A DNA stretch of 41,377 bases from an uncultured Gammaproteobacteria bacterium (lineage in GTDB: Bacteria; Pseudomonadota; Gammaproteobacteria; SZUA-229): contig CAJXZZ010000018.1 of assembly GCA_913065105.1 (NCBI GenBank), forward strand, positions 1 to 41,377, read 5' to 3'. The translations under genes were made by a program, and so were the position numbers. Below the pieces are notes generated by a model that was not told the DNA's origin, did not search any database, and saw only the letters and a list, made by a program, of their open reading frames with translations. The number at the start of each line of letters is the position of its first letter. Position 1 is the first letter of the stretch. Below are positions 7,195-16,160 of the stretch, piece by piece.

Positions 7195-9279
7195 TTATGA
7201 TTGATGTAAACGCGACAGATCTGCCGCTCGCAAGAAAAGTTGATTCATTGTATTTAGCAACGCAATACGATTATTTTTTATCGCCTCATCATCGGCCATT
7301 ACCATCACTGAATCAAAAAATGCATCAACCGGATCGCGTAATGATGACAACTGACTTAATGCTGATTCGTAATCGCCCGAATCAAACATCGGTTCTACAA
7401 CGTGACTTAAGACATTTAGAGCGTCATAAAGTTTTTTCTCTGCATCTTCTGACAATAAATTTTTATCAACAGCTACGATTGTACCCGTTGCTGATTTCTT
7501 AAGAATATTGCCTACCCGTTTATTTGCGGCGGCCAGGCTTTGCGCTTCAGCAAGTTCACGGAAAGCAGACACCGCCTTGATACGTTTATCAAAGTCCAGC
7601 GGACGCGAAGGCGATAGTGCTGATACTGCATCAAATACATCAACTGTCACTTGTTGATCGAGATAATAAGCACGAAGGCGTTCAATAATATAATCAAAAA
7701 CCTCTTGCTCGACTTTGCTCGCATCCACTTTGTCTTTAAGTAACTCTGCCGATTCTGAGATCAGTTGTTTAAGATCCAGGTCAAGCTGGCGCTCGATTAT
7801 CGTACGCAAAATACCCAGTGATGCCCGACGCAAAGCGTAAGGGTCTTTTTCACCTGTAGGTTTTTGCCCTATCGCAAAGATACCAACCAGGGTATCCAGC
7901 TTGTCACTGATAGAAAGTATCTGCCCGGTTGTCGTGCTGGCCGTATCATCACCGGCACCGCGCGGTTTATATTGCTCATCAATCGCACTCGCAACTTCAG
8001 CAGCTTCGCCTGCTTTCTGTGCATAATGTTTACCCATTACGCCCTGTAAAGATGCGAACTCGCCTACCATATCCGTCATCAGGTCACATTTACTTAACTG
8101 TGCTGCACGTTTGACATAATCGACATTTGCATTTAGTTGCACAGCGATGGATTCAGCCAATGTTGTTACACGCTGTGTTTTTTCTGCAAGACTTCCTAAT
8201 TTTTTCTGGAACACGACTTTTTCTAATGCGGTATTAAATGTTTCCAAGGGCTGTTTCTGATCTTGCGCCCAGAAAAATTTTGCATCTGCCAGGCGTGGCC
8301 GCACCACTCGCTCGTTACCTTCTTTTACTTTTTCAGGCGACTTACTATCGATGTTGCTGATTGTAATAAAATAATTTTTTAAGTTTCCCAATTTATCTCT
8401 TACCGGGAAATACTTCTGATTGTCCTGCATCGTTTTAATCAATGCTTCATCGGGCACATCAAGATAAATCGCATCAAACTCACCAGCAACCGCTATCGGC
8501 CACTCATTTAATGCTGTCACTTCATCGAGCAGATCCTCATCGATCACAGCTTCGCCTTTCAACTGCTTAACCGTATCAATAACCTGCTGCCTGATCTTTT
8601 GTTTTCTTTGTTCAAAGTCTGCAATGACAAACCCCTGCGACAGGAGTTTTTCCTGATAGTCACTGGCCTGTTTTAAAACAATCTCACCCGGTGAGTGGAA
8701 ACGATGACCGAAAGTTTTTGCAGAAGACTTAAGACCTAGAACTTCAGCATCGATAACTTTTTCACCATGCATCAAAACCAGCCAGTGCGCTGGACGCACA
8801 AATTCAGCGTCATTACTTCCCCAGCGCATACGTTTTGGTATTGGCAGTTTTGCTAGTGATTGATTAATGATATCTTCGATTAACACAGACAGCACCTGGC
8901 CTTTTTCTGACGCTTTGAAAATCAGCCAGACACCTTTATCGGTCTCCTGCTGCTGCAGGTCTTCGACCTCAACACCACAGGATTTTGCAAACCCCATTAC
9001 CGCTTTTGTTGGTTTGCCATCGGCATCATATGCTGCTTTTAATGCCGGGCCTTTACGCTCGACTTCTCGGTCAGGTTGCGAGGCAGCGACATCTTTAATT
9101 AATACTGCAAGCCTTCTGGGGGCAGCAAATGATTCGACTTCATTAATTTCAAAACCGGCTTTTTTTAAACCGTCTACAATACCATTGGTAAATGCAACAG
9201 AAAGTTTTTTAAGCGCTTTTGGCGGCAGCTCTTCGGTGCCCAGTTCTATCAATAGATCCTGATTGGCATCTGCACTCAT
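7195..9279 (-). CDS. glyS: Glycyl-tRNA synthetase beta subunit
   Basis: This is the beta subunit of the bacterial heterotetrameric glycyl-tRNA synthetase, which recognises tRNA-Gly. The 694 residues match the usual length of about 690. Recognisable blocks are the N-terminal [15 protein letters not shown], the central [31 protein letters not shown] and [16 protein letters not shown], and a C-terminal anticodon-binding-type helical region ending in RLHQS. The start overlaps the glyQ stop by four bases. No truncation or frameshift is seen. Confidence 0.98.
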   Translation of the reverse strand: MSADANQDLLIELGTEELPPKALKKLSVAFTNGIVDGLKKAGFEINEVESFAAPRRLAVLIKDVAASQPDREVERKGPALKAAYDADGKPTKAVMGFAKSCGVEVEDLQQQETDKGVWLIFKASEKGQVLSVLIEDIINQSLAKLPIPKRMRWGSNDAEFVRPAHWLVLMHGEKVIDAEVLGLKSSAKTFGHRFHSPGEIVLKQASDYQEKLLSQGFVIADFEQRKQKIRQQVIDTVKQLKGEAVIDEDLLDEVTALNEWPIAVAGEFDAIYLDVPDEALIKTMQDNQKYFPVRDKLGNLKNYFITISNIDSKSPEKVKEGNERVVRPRLADAKFFWAQDQKQPLETFNTALEKVVFQKKLGSLAEKTQRVTTLAESIAVQLNANVDYVKRAAQLSKCDLMTDMVGEFASLQGVMGKHYAQKAGEAAEVASAIDEQYKPRGAGDDTASTTTGQILSISDKLDTLVGIFAIGQKPTGEKDPYALRRASLGILRTIIERQLDLDLKQLISESAELLKDKVDASKVEQEVFDYIIERLRAYYLDQQVTVDVFDAVSALSPSRPLDFDKRIKAVSAFRELAEAQSLAAANKRVGNILKKSATGTIVAVDKNLLSEDAEKKLYDALNVLSHVVEPMFDSGDYESALSQLSSLRDPVDAFFDSVMVMADDEAIKNNRIALLNTMNQLFLRAADLSRLHQS

Positions 9280-10202
9280 GCTGCATCTCCTTTGGCTTCA
9301 CCTGATCCAGCATTGCCAATCGGAAAACCTAAGGCTTCACGCGAATCATAATACGCCTGTGCTACCGCTCTCGAAAGAGCACGCACCCGTAAGATAAACC
9401 GTTGACGCTCAGTCACTGAGATTGCGTGACGCGCATCAAGAAGGTTAAATGCATGGGATGCTTTTAATACCATTTCGTATGCGGGTAATGGCAGACCCAG
9501 CTCGATCAGTCGCTGGCTTTCAGCTTCACAATCATCAAACTCTTTAAACAGTATTTCAGTATTCGCGTGCTCGAAGTTATACGTCGACATCTCCACTTCA
9601 TTTTGATGGAACACGTCACCATAGGTAACATCACCTTGCGGTCCACGCGTCCAGATTAAATCGAAGACACTTTCTTTTTCCTGCAGATACATCGCCAGAC
9701 GCTCGAGTCCATAAGTAATTTCACCGGTAACAGGGCGACACTCTAAACCGCCAACCTGCTGAAAATACGTAAACTGGGTGACTTCCATACCATTTAACCA
9801 GATTTCCCAGCCCAGCCCCCAGGCACCGAGCGTCGGTGATTCCCAATTATCTTCTACAAAACGCACATCATGCTCCAGCAGATCAAATCCCAGGGCTTCG
9901 AGCGAACCTAAATATAATTCCTGAATATTGTCTGGTGATGGCTTTAATACCACCTGAAACTGGTAGTAGTGCTGTAGCCGATTAGGGTTTTCGCCATAAC
10001 GGCCATCCGTTGGGCGGCGACAGGGTTGCACATAGGCAGCACGCCAGGGTTCTGGACCGATGGCGCGTAAAAAAGTGGCAGGGTGAAAAGTGCCTGCACC
10101 CACTTCCATATCGAGTGGTTGCAATATTGCGCAGCCCTGTTTTTGCCAGTAGTCCTGTACTGCGAAAATGAGTCCCTGAAATGTTGATACATCGTAAGCC
10201 AT
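9276..10202 (-). CDS. glyQ: Glycyl-tRNA synthetase alpha subunit
   Basis: This is the catalytic class II aminoacylation subunit of bacterial glycyl-tRNA synthetase. The 308-residue protein shows the typical start [17 protein letters not shown], the block [22 protein letters not shown], and [22 protein letters not shown]. It is first in the operon glyQ-glyS-gmhB-plsC and overlaps glyS by four bases, as expected for subunits made in fixed ratio. The 191-base gap to the divergent gene at 10394 should hold its promoter, although I could not pick one with confidence. Confidence 0.98.
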   Translation of the reverse strand: MAYDVSTFQGLIFAVQDYWQKQGCAILQPLDMEVGAGTFHPATFLRAIGPEPWRAAYVQPCRRPTDGRYGENPNRLQHYYQFQVVLKPSPDNIQELYLGSLEALGFDLLEHDVRFVEDNWESPTLGAWGLGWEIWLNGMEVTQFTYFQQVGGLECRPVTGEITYGLERLAMYLQEKESVFDLIWTRGPQGDVTYGDVFHQNEVEMSTYNFEHANTEILFKEFDDCEAESQRLIELGLPLPAYEMVLKASHAFNLLDARHAISVTERQRFILRVRALSRAVAQAYYDSREALGFPIGNAGSGEAKGDAA

Positions 10203-10393
10203 GTAACTGAAAAGCCTGAATATTTGATTAATTAAGTTGCGAAGTATAACTCAAGACGCCCATCTATAGCTTCATTGCATAGCGTTTCCTGCAAAAAAGG
10301 CTATAACTTTAGGGTAGCTCATACTAATTACCATAAATGCTCAAAAATTCATCGATTGCCCGAAGTAAACATTAGCTAACTGGGGATGGGAAC

Positions 10394-10966
10394 ATGAGTA
10401 AACAATTTATTTTAGATTCATCAGAATTATCTCAATGGCACTCACTGGTTCATGAAGCCGAGCAGGATTATGGCTGTCAGCTAGATGAGGCTATGCAGAG
10501 TTACCTGGTATTCACCTTGATGCGCTTTGCCAAAAATCAGCAACTCAACGCAAAAGCGCTGGCACTGGATTACTTAAACACACACCATCTTCCAAACAGT
10601 ATACGCAGTGAACAATTACGCGACATCGGCGATCAATGCCTGCTGGTTTCCGGTCTGTACCCCCAATCGGCTGAAAAAAGACTGGTTGGCGTTAATTATT
10701 ATGTCGATCTTGGCCGCTCTGCCTATCAACACATTGGTGCGGTGACACAAAAAGGTATTGCTGAGTTATATCAACAACTGGCCGAAAGTTTTATTCTATT
10801 AATGGATTTGCTACAGACCATCCGTCAGTACAGCGCACCGGCATTACAGCCTATTGCCGCGATGGAGTTATGGCAGCATACCGGTAGTCGTGCTGCCTAT
10901 AATCAAATCTCTGATAATGGCTTCCCCGTCCATGAAAGCCTGCTCAAAAACCTGAACACCCATTAA
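10394..10966 (+). CDS. Conserved-looking hypothetical protein, mostly helical
   Basis: I do not recognise the family. The 190-residue protein has no signal peptide, membrane segment or catalytic motif that I can name. Its composition, rich in Leu, Gln, Ala and Tyr, suggests an all-helical soluble fold. A GGGA lies close before the ATG and the frame is clean, so it is probably a real gene. It is divergent from glyQ and convergent with the flavoprotein gene at 11017. I recall similar short uncharacterised proteins next to glyQ in other Gammaproteobacteria, but this is only an impression. No function is proposed. Confidence 0.75.
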   Translation: MSKQFILDSSELSQWHSLVHEAEQDYGCQLDEAMQSYLVFTLMRFAKNQQLNAKALALDYLNTHHLPNSIRSEQLRDIGDQCLLVSGLYPQSAEKRLVGVNYYVDLGRSAYQHIGAVTQKGIAELYQQLAESFILLMDLLQTIRQYSAPALQPIAAMELWQHTGSRAAYNQISDNGFPVHESLLKNLNTH

Positions 10967-11016
10967 AAAACCTTATAACTGTCAGCCTACGTAGTCGCGA
11001 TGGCAAACAGTTAATA

Positions 11017-12411
11017 CTAGATGCGCTCTAACTCGACCAGATCGTGTTTGATGTCCAGTTTAGGCAATACATTATAAAGCGCCGCCTGCAACGCTTCTTC
11101 AATGACTGGATGATAGAAAGGCATTTTCAGCATATCAAACACGCTCATGCCATTTTGAATCGACCAGCTAATTAAATGCGCCAGATTCTCTGCTTTAACA
11201 CAGCACATACACGCGCCTACTAACAAACCATCCGATTTTTGTACGTATAGCCTGAGCAGGCCTCGATTTTTACCCATGATAAGCGCACGCCCAACCGGGG
11301 CAAACTGTATTTCACCAATAGCGATATCTGACTCATTTAACTCGCTTAACTGCGCACCGGCAGTCGCGATGTTTGGATCACAGAAAGTGATGGCGAGTGG
11401 TATTTTACGCTTAAATTTTTCAACCGGATGATGCACCGCGTTGTAACCGGCAACGCGCCCTTCATGCCCAGCCTCATGCAATAAAGGACGATCCGCATTA
11501 ACGTCACCTGCAATATAGATCGGCAGGTCACCGACCTGCATGGTCAGTGGATCAAACAGTGGAATACCATTTCCATCCAGACGTATGTCAGTGGCCTGAA
11601 GGTTTAAATTTTCCAGATTCGGCTTACGCCCCAGACTGGCTAGTACCTTCTCAACCACCTGCTGATTATCACCCGCAGTTACCTGTATTCCGTCATCGAC
11701 TTTTTCGAGCGTTGCTGGCTGTCCCAACCATAACGGAAACTCCCTTCCTATGACCGTAACAGCAAGCTCGTTAACCTTGTCATCTTCCAGCTTGGCGATA
11801 GTTTCCAGTTGATCCACACCAACAACTTTAACCCCGAGGCGATGTAATGACTGACCAATTTCCAGACCGATAGAACCCAGGCCAATAACCGCCATCGACG
11901 CAGGCAGATCTTCCAGTTCAAAGAAATCATCGGTACTAACGATAGCATCAGCAAAATCTTGCCAGGCAGCCGGAACCACGGGGGTCGACCCTGTTGCAAT
12001 AATGATGCTTTTTGCTTTTATCTGCTCACCGTTCACCTCAACAGTATCATTCGATATAAACTTTGCGTAACCATCAATCAGGTGTGTCTCATCAAGCTCA
12101 TCAGTCACACCCAGGGTTCGATCAACAAAAACATCCCGCAGATCCTGCACGTGTTCCATGGCAGCAGGAATATCGACTGACAGCTCTTCTGCACCATCGA
12201 TGCCTTCACGTTCAAAAATGCTTTTACGATGAAAGTCCTCGGCCACCTGAATCAATACTTTAGACGGCATACATCCTACACGCGCACAGGTAGTGCCTAG
12301 TTCACCACCGTTAATTAACACGTAATTATCAGTCTGGCGTTTCACCTGCGACATAGCAAACAGACCAGCACTGCCGGCACCTAAAATGGCAACATCTACT
12401 TCACGTGTCAT
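11017..12411 (-). CDS. Dihydrolipoyl dehydrogenase-like pyridine nucleotide-disulfide oxidoreductase
   Basis: This is a two-dinucleotide-binding flavoprotein of 464 residues. The N-terminal FAD motif is AILGAGSAGLFA. The redox-active disulfide is CARVGC (C42, C47; CX4C), the spacing found in dihydrolipoamide dehydrogenases, glutathione reductase and mercuric reductase. A second Rossmann motif, VIGLGSIGLEIGQSL, binds NAD(P)H, and YIAGDVNADRPLLHEA completes the FAD site. The C-terminus has FYHPVIEEALQAAL, carrying the His-Glu pair that activates the thiol. It is not next to 2-oxoacid dehydrogenase genes, so it may serve another disulfide partner. Dihydrolipoyl dehydrogenase is the nearest name; the real substrate is open. 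Confidence 0.85.
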   Translation of the reverse strand: MTREVDVAILGAGSAGLFAMSQVKRQTDNYVLINGGELGTTCARVGCMPSKVLIQVAEDFHRKSIFEREGIDGAEELSVDIPAAMEHVQDLRDVFVDRTLGVTDELDETHLIDGYAKFISNDTVEVNGEQIKAKSIIIATGSTPVVPAAWQDFADAIVSTDDFFELEDLPASMAVIGLGSIGLEIGQSLHRLGVKVVGVDQLETIAKLEDDKVNELAVTVIGREFPLWLGQPATLEKVDDGIQVTAGDNQQVVEKVLASLGRKPNLENLNLQATDIRLDGNGIPLFDPLTMQVGDLPIYIAGDVNADRPLLHEAGHEGRVAGYNAVHHPVEKFKRKIPLAITFCDPNIATAGAQLSELNESDIAIGEIQFAPVGRALIMGKNRGLLRLYVQKSDGLLVGACMCCVKAENLAHLISWSIQNGMSVFDMLKMPFYHPVIEEALQAALYNVLPKLDIKHDLVELERI

Positions 12412-12568
12412 TTGATCACCTCAATTAAAACTAACAATCCCGAATGATATGTTATTACGCTAAGTAAAACACCTAGAAATAGGTCGGAATTATACAAATA
12501 CAGACCATGCTCTTAGCAAAAGTTTTGACTGATCATCGATTAAATATTACAGATAAAAAATTTCTTTC

Positions 12569-12597
12569 TTGACATGACATTACTGTCAATTTAGAAT
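12569..12597 (+). promoter_or_regulatory. Strong sigma70 promoter of the rubrerythrin gene
   Basis: A perfect -35 TTGACA (12569-12574) is separated by 17 bases from TAGAAT (12592-12597). The gene begins at 12669 with GGAG ten bases before the ATG. This is the best-matching promoter I saw in the window. Confidence 0.85.
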
Positions 12598-12605
12598 GAT
12601 TCCAA
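12591..12605. promoter_or_regulatory. PerR/Fur-family operator overlapping the rubrerythrin -10 box
   Basis: TTAGAATGATTCCAA is a 7-1-7 inverted repeat with one mismatched pair. It matches the PerR consensus TTATAATNATTATAA at 11 of 14 fixed positions. It covers the -10 box, so a bound repressor would block polymerase. A Fur/PerR-type regulator is encoded about 3 kb away at 15318-15746. The motif match is direct; the regulator-site pairing is inference. Confidence 0.65.
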
Positions 12606-12668
12606 CAATAAATTAGTGTAGACTCTTCACAGATTTTTTGACTAACCCTCATTCGGAGAAATAATAAG

Positions 12669-13085
12669 ATGGGCTTAAAAGACAGCAAAACCGAACAAAA
12701 CCTGAAAGACGCCTTTTCTGGCGAATCTCAGGCAAACCGTCGCTACCTTTACTTCGCAGCAAAAGCTGACGTTGAAGGTTACAATGATGTTTCTGCCGTA
12801 TTCCGCTCAACAGCAGAAGGCGAAACTGGTCATGCACACGGCCACCTTGAGTATTTAGAAGAAACTGGCGACCCAGCGACTGGCCTGCCTATTGGCAATA
12901 CTAACGACAACCTTAAAGCATCAATTGCTGGCGAAACTCACGAGTACACAGACATGTACCCGGGTATGGCTAAAACGGCACGTGATGAAGGTTTCGACGA
13001 AATTGCTGACTGGTTTGAAACCCTGGCGAAAGCGGAACGTTCTCACGCCAACCGTTTCCAGAAAGCTCTGGATAACATGGAATAA
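12669..13085 (+). CDS. Rubrerythrin-like diiron protein without rubredoxin domain
   Basis: This is a ferritin-like four-helix diiron protein of 138 residues in the rubrerythrin family, whose members reduce hydrogen peroxide. The ligands are visible as glutamates in [10 protein letters not shown] and AGETHEY and as two ExxH motifs, ETGH and ERSH. The C-terminal rubredoxin domain of classical rubrerythrin is absent, so electrons must come from a separate partner. The Fe-S protein encoded just downstream is the obvious candidate. A terminator-like hairpin at 13107-13147 separates the two. It is driven by a strong promoter with an overlapping PerR-like operator. Peroxidase function is inferred from the family. 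Confidence 0.92.
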   Translation: MGLKDSKTEQNLKDAFSGESQANRRYLYFAAKADVEGYNDVSAVFRSTAEGETGHAHGHLEYLEETGDPATGLPIGNTNDNLKASIAGETHEYTDMYPGMAKTARDEGFDEIADWFETLAKAERSHANRFQKALDNME

Positions 13086-13106
13086 GCGGTTTCCGCCTTT
13101 CCCTGT

Positions 13107-13147
13107 AAAAAGGCCAGATCTAGTACTCAATCTAGGCTGGCCTTTTT
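13107..13147 (+). terminator. Intrinsic terminator or attenuator after rubrerythrin gene
   Basis: An 11-bp stem (arms 13107-13117 and 13137-13147) has T residues at the end of its right arm. The next gene starts 39 bases later without an obvious promoter of its own, so partial read-through would give more rubrerythrin than Fe-S protein. Confidence 0.75.
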
Positions 13148-13185
13148 TATGTATTATAACTATCACCCAATTCGAAAGAGATCAT

Positions 13186-14520
13186 ATGGCTGGCAATAGA
13201 GAAGGAAGTTTAGAAGCACCAACAAGACACCCGCTCGGTCAGAATACACCAGAGTTCTGGGATGAAAAAAGTCTTTTATCAGAACTTGAACGTGTTTTCG
13301 ATATCTGCCACGGTTGCCGTCGCTGCGTTAGCTTATGCGGTTCCTTCCCGACACTGTTTGATCTGGTTGACGAGTCTGATACCTTTGAAGTTGATGGTGT
13401 AGACAAAAAAGATTACTGGAAAGTAGTCGATGACTGTTTCCTCTGCGACCTGTGTTATCTCACTAAATGTCCCTATGTACCGCCACATGAATGGAATGTG
13501 GATTTCCCGCATCTGATGTTGCGAGCCAAAGCGATAAAATTTAAAAAAGGCGAAACAAAACTACGTGACAAACTGATCACATCGACGGATACCTTAGGTA
13601 AGCTGGCCTCCATTCCCGTCATTACGCAAACCGTCAATGCGGTAACTAACAACCGTCTGACACGTAACTTGCTCGATAAAACACTTGGCATTCATGCGGA
13701 CGCCTTATTACCTAAATATGATTCGAACACACTACTTAAGCGTGATAAAAAACGTGTGGCCAGCAATATCTCTGCTGAGGCCACAGATAAAACCACTGGT
13801 AAAGTCGCTCTATTTTCCACCTGTTACGGTAACTACAATGAGCCACAAATCGGCGAAGATTTAATAAAAGTATTTGAACATAACCACCTGCAGGTACAAC
13901 TGGTACAAAATACACAATGTTGTGGCATGCCAAAACTTGAACTAGGCGATCTGGATGCCGTCACCAAAGCCAAAGAGGCCAACATAAAAATTCTCGCACG
14001 GCTGGTCGATGAAGGCTGGGACATCGTCACACCGGTGCCTTCATGCACGCTGATGTTCAAACAGGAGTTACCGCTAATGTTTCCCGATGACGCTGATGTC
14101 ATCAAAGTGCAAAAGGCAATGTTTGACCCCTTTGAATACCTTATGTTGAGGAGCAAGGCCGGAAAACTTAACACCGAATTTAAAAATTCACTGGGTAAAA
14201 TTTCTTACCATGTCGCCTGCCACCTACGCGTACAGCGCATTGGTATGAAAACACGCGAACTGCTGGAACTGATTCCTGACACTGAAGTTTTACCCATCGA
14301 ACGCTGTTCAGGTCACGATGGCACTTATACCTTCAAAAGTGAATTTCATGATACTGCGATGAAAATATGCAAACCGGTGGTCAACAAAGTCAAACAAAAC
14401 GACGCCGATGTTTATACCAGCGACTGCGCCATGGCGGGACACCATATAGAAGCAGGCCTGGCAGATGGCAGTAAACCCATACACCCGATATCGCTGATTC
14501 GTAAAGCTTACGATATTTAA
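13186..14520 (+). CDS. HdrD/GlpC-like iron-sulfur protein (ferredoxin domain plus two CCG domains)
   Basis: This is a 444-residue Fe-S electron-transfer protein related to heterodisulfide reductase subunit D and to GlpC. The N-terminal part has two [4Fe-4S] cysteine sets, CHGCRRCVSLC and CFLCDLCYLTKC. The rest has two cysteine-rich domains: one around FSTCYGNYNEP with CCGMP, the other around VACHLRVQRIG with CSGHDG. In the second domain the usual CCG is CSG, so cluster binding there may differ. The ATG at 13186, with an AAAGAG ribosome binding site, is preferred; upstream codons of the open frame overlap the rubrerythrin gene in another frame. Its place between rubrerythrin and DUF3501 genes suggests it feeds electrons to the diiron protein (inference). 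Confidence 0.88.
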   Translation: MAGNREGSLEAPTRHPLGQNTPEFWDEKSLLSELERVFDICHGCRRCVSLCGSFPTLFDLVDESDTFEVDGVDKKDYWKVVDDCFLCDLCYLTKCPYVPPHEWNVDFPHLMLRAKAIKFKKGETKLRDKLITSTDTLGKLASIPVITQTVNAVTNNRLTRNLLDKTLGIHADALLPKYDSNTLLKRDKKRVASNISAEATDKTTGKVALFSTCYGNYNEPQIGEDLIKVFEHNHLQVQLVQNTQCCGMPKLELGDLDAVTKAKEANIKILARLVDEGWDIVTPVPSCTLMFKQELPLMFPDDADVIKVQKAMFDPFEYLMLRSKAGKLNTEFKNSLGKISYHVACHLRVQRIGMKTRELLELIPDTEVLPIERCSGHDGTYTFKSEFHDTAMKICKPVVNKVKQNDADVYTSDCAMAGHHIEAGLADGSKPIHPISLIRKAYDI

Positions 14521-14557
14521 TCGCTATTTATAAAACACTCATTACAAAACGATACTT

Positions 14558-15142
14558 ATGGCAAAACTAAAACGCGAAGACCTCTACAGTCTCGAACAAT
14601 ACTCAGAAATGCGCGATGACTATCGCAAAAAAATAATGGCCCACAAAGAAAATCGGCGACTGGAACTAGGCGAGAACCTTTTACTCTCATTTGAAGACCA
14701 GCTCATCATGCAATATCAGGTTCAGGAGATGCTGAAAGCAGAGAAGATATTTGATGCCGCGGGCATTGAAGAAGAGCTGAAAGTCTACAACACGTTAATC
14801 CCTGATGGCACTAACTGGAAAGCCACCATGTTAATCCAGTATCCTGATGTCGAAGAACGCCAGCGACAACTCACACGATTAATTGGCATCGAAGATTTAA
14901 TCTGGATGCAGGTTGAAGGCTTTGGAAAAGTTTACGCGATTGCTGACGAAGACCTGGAACGAGATAATGCGGAAAAAACCTCTGCCGTACACTTCATGCG
15001 CTTTGAACTTAATAACGAGATGATAACTGCGGTAAAATCAGGTGCTGCTATTTCAGCAGGTGTTGAACATAAAAACTATCAGCAAACGGTCAGCCCTGTT
15101 GCCAGCAATCTTCGTGATTCTTTAGCTGACGACCTGAGCTAA
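14558..15142 (+). CDS. DUF3501 family protein
   Basis: This 194-residue protein is recognised as DUF3501 by KLKREDLYSLEQYSEMR, ALGEN-like RLELGENLLLSFED, LIMQYQVQEMLKAEKIF, IPDGTNWKATMLIQYPD and IEDLIWMQVEG. Its biochemical function is unknown to me. The gene follows the Fe-S protein after 37 bases and probably shares its transcript. I recall the trio rubrerythrin, Fe-S oxidoreductase and DUF3501 recurring in other proteobacteria, which implies a joint redox role. No membrane segment or signal peptide is visible, and no cysteine-rich motif is present. Confidence 0.9.
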   Translation: MAKLKREDLYSLEQYSEMRDDYRKKIMAHKENRRLELGENLLLSFEDQLIMQYQVQEMLKAEKIFDAAGIEEELKVYNTLIPDGTNWKATMLIQYPDVEERQRQLTRLIGIEDLIWMQVEGFGKVYAIADEDLERDNAEKTSAVHFMRFELNNEMITAVKSGAAISAGVEHKNYQQTVSPVASNLRDSLADDLS

Positions 15143-15173
15143 TAAAAAATCAGTAAAGTACGTCACGGGCATC

Positions 15174-15222
15174 GACACACCGCCATCCCTGGCTCCTTGT
15201 GTCATACCGCCCATCCATGGGC
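15174..15222 (-). repeat. Two-hairpin dispersed repeat, copy A
   Basis: Read on the minus strand, hairpin 1 is GCCCATGGATGGGC (15222-15209). It is followed by 5 bases, then hairpin 2 with arms GACACA and TGTGTC around an 18-base loop containing AGGAGCCAGGG. The element starts five bases after the A-run (minus-strand T-run) of the terminator at 15227-15262. Copies at 31320-31368 and 33225-33276 share loops and spacing but have different, still pairing, arms. Confidence 0.85.
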
Positions 15223-15226
15223 ATAA

Positions 15227-15262
15227 AAAAGCCTGCTCATATGTATATATGAGCAGGCTTTT
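15227..15262. terminator. Bidirectional intrinsic terminator between DUF3501 and Fur-family genes
   Basis: A perfect 16-bp stem (arms 15227-15242 and 15247-15262, loop GTAT) has A/T runs on both sides. It separates two convergent genes. Confidence 0.9.
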
Positions 15263-15317
15263 ATTCTGTCAAACAACATCCTTCACGGCACCAGATTCAT
15301 CTAGCCGTGATTTTCAG

Positions 15318-15746
15318 TTATCTGGATGTCACCTTAAAAACAATATCAGTATCTATAATTCTTAGGCCTTCTGGAAGTTCCGGCTCAGACACCATATCCA
15401 CTTCAGCATCATAAACATCTGTCAGCTCACCAGAATCTACATTATATAAGTGCTGATGAACCTCGGTGTTCGAATCATAGAAAACACGTTCTCTATCAAT
15501 CAATATTTCACGCACCACGCCTTTACTGGAAAATAAACCCATGGTGTTATAAACCGTGGCACGTGAGACACGGTTGCCTTCACCTGTGACACCAGTATGA
15601 ATTTTCTCTGCTGACAGGTGCTGAGGACGCTGAAACAGAAACTCTGCGATCTCTACACGCTGACGTGTGGGAGAAATTTTAAAGTGTTGCAGCATGGATA
15701 CAACGTCGCTACGTCCAAGTGGGAAAGTAATGTTTAAAGTATTCAT
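15318..15746 (-). CDS. Fur-family transcriptional regulator (PerR/Irr-like)
   Basis: This is a Fur-superfamily metalloregulator of about 142 residues. The winged-helix part includes ISPTRQRVEIAEFLF and VSRATVYNTMGLF. The dimerisation part has HQHLYNVDSGEL, where classical Fur/PerR would have HHHxxCxxC. The CxxC structural zinc site is absent, as in Irr-type and some PerR-like members. I choose the ATG at 15746. An alternative ATG at 15803 would add 19 hydrophobic residues and would place a TATAAT box and an operator-like sequence inside the gene. It is convergent with the rubrerythrin/Fe-S/DUF3501 genes and is their likely repressor (inference). The sensed signal could be peroxide, iron or haem. 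Confidence 0.85.
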   Translation of the reverse strand: MNTLNITFPLGRSDVVSMLQHFKISPTRQRVEIAEFLFQRPQHLSAEKIHTGVTGEGNRVSRATVYNTMGLFSSKGVVREILIDRERVFYDSNTEVHQHLYNVDSGELTDVYDAEVDMVSEPELPEGLRIIDTDIVFKVTSR

Positions 15747-16160
15747 GCACGTATTATAACCAATCCAACTGAAAATGAAACACAAAACCTGCAATTCTGT
15801 CATGGTCGTTTTTCACCCCAATCATCGCTTACAATAAAGGCCCTGCCCCAGCTGCAACGGGGATTATAGCGCTGGACCTACAGCGGATATCGAATTAAAT
15901 TATTAGATACTGTCTTAAAAATCAGGCTTTTAGAGCTAAATCCTTTTACGCTATCTGTCGAAATTCTTTCCAGCCAGCCTAGATTTATTAACGGTAAAAA
16001 GCGTTACTCAGAGTCAAATTTACACGGCTTAAACCATCAATTGATACTTAAATTCAGATGAATGCTTAACCATAGTATTTTGCTTATAAAAAACGCCAGC
16101 TTTAAGGCATAATATTAAGGCAATTCTGACTAATTATCTTAATTCTGGCGACGCCTTAAC
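15747..16160. other. Intergenic region between Fur-family gene and Lon-domain gene
   Basis: This divergent spacer is about 410 bases. Near the regulator start it has the minus-strand -10-like TATAAT (15758-15753) and the operator-like repeat at 15754-15768. A second minus-strand TATAAT lies at about 15871-15866. Direct repeats of TTAAGGCA lie near 16102 and 16114 before the Lon-domain gene. I found no tRNA, small-RNA family or open frame with support. Confidence 0.5.
15754..15768. promoter_or_regulatory. Possible autoregulatory PerR-like box before the Fur-family gene
   Basis: On the minus strand this reads TTGGATTGGTTATAA. It matches the minus-strand form of the rubrerythrin box (TTGGAATCATTCTAA) at 11 of 15 positions and contains TTATAA. 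It overlaps a TATAAT that could be the -10 of the regulator gene. The symmetry is poor, so the call is tentative. Confidence 0.4.

Noticed and set aside
7197-7502. Plus-strand open frame opposite glyS
   Set aside because: It is a shadow of the well-conserved glyS frame, as are the other plus-strand frames within 7195-10202.
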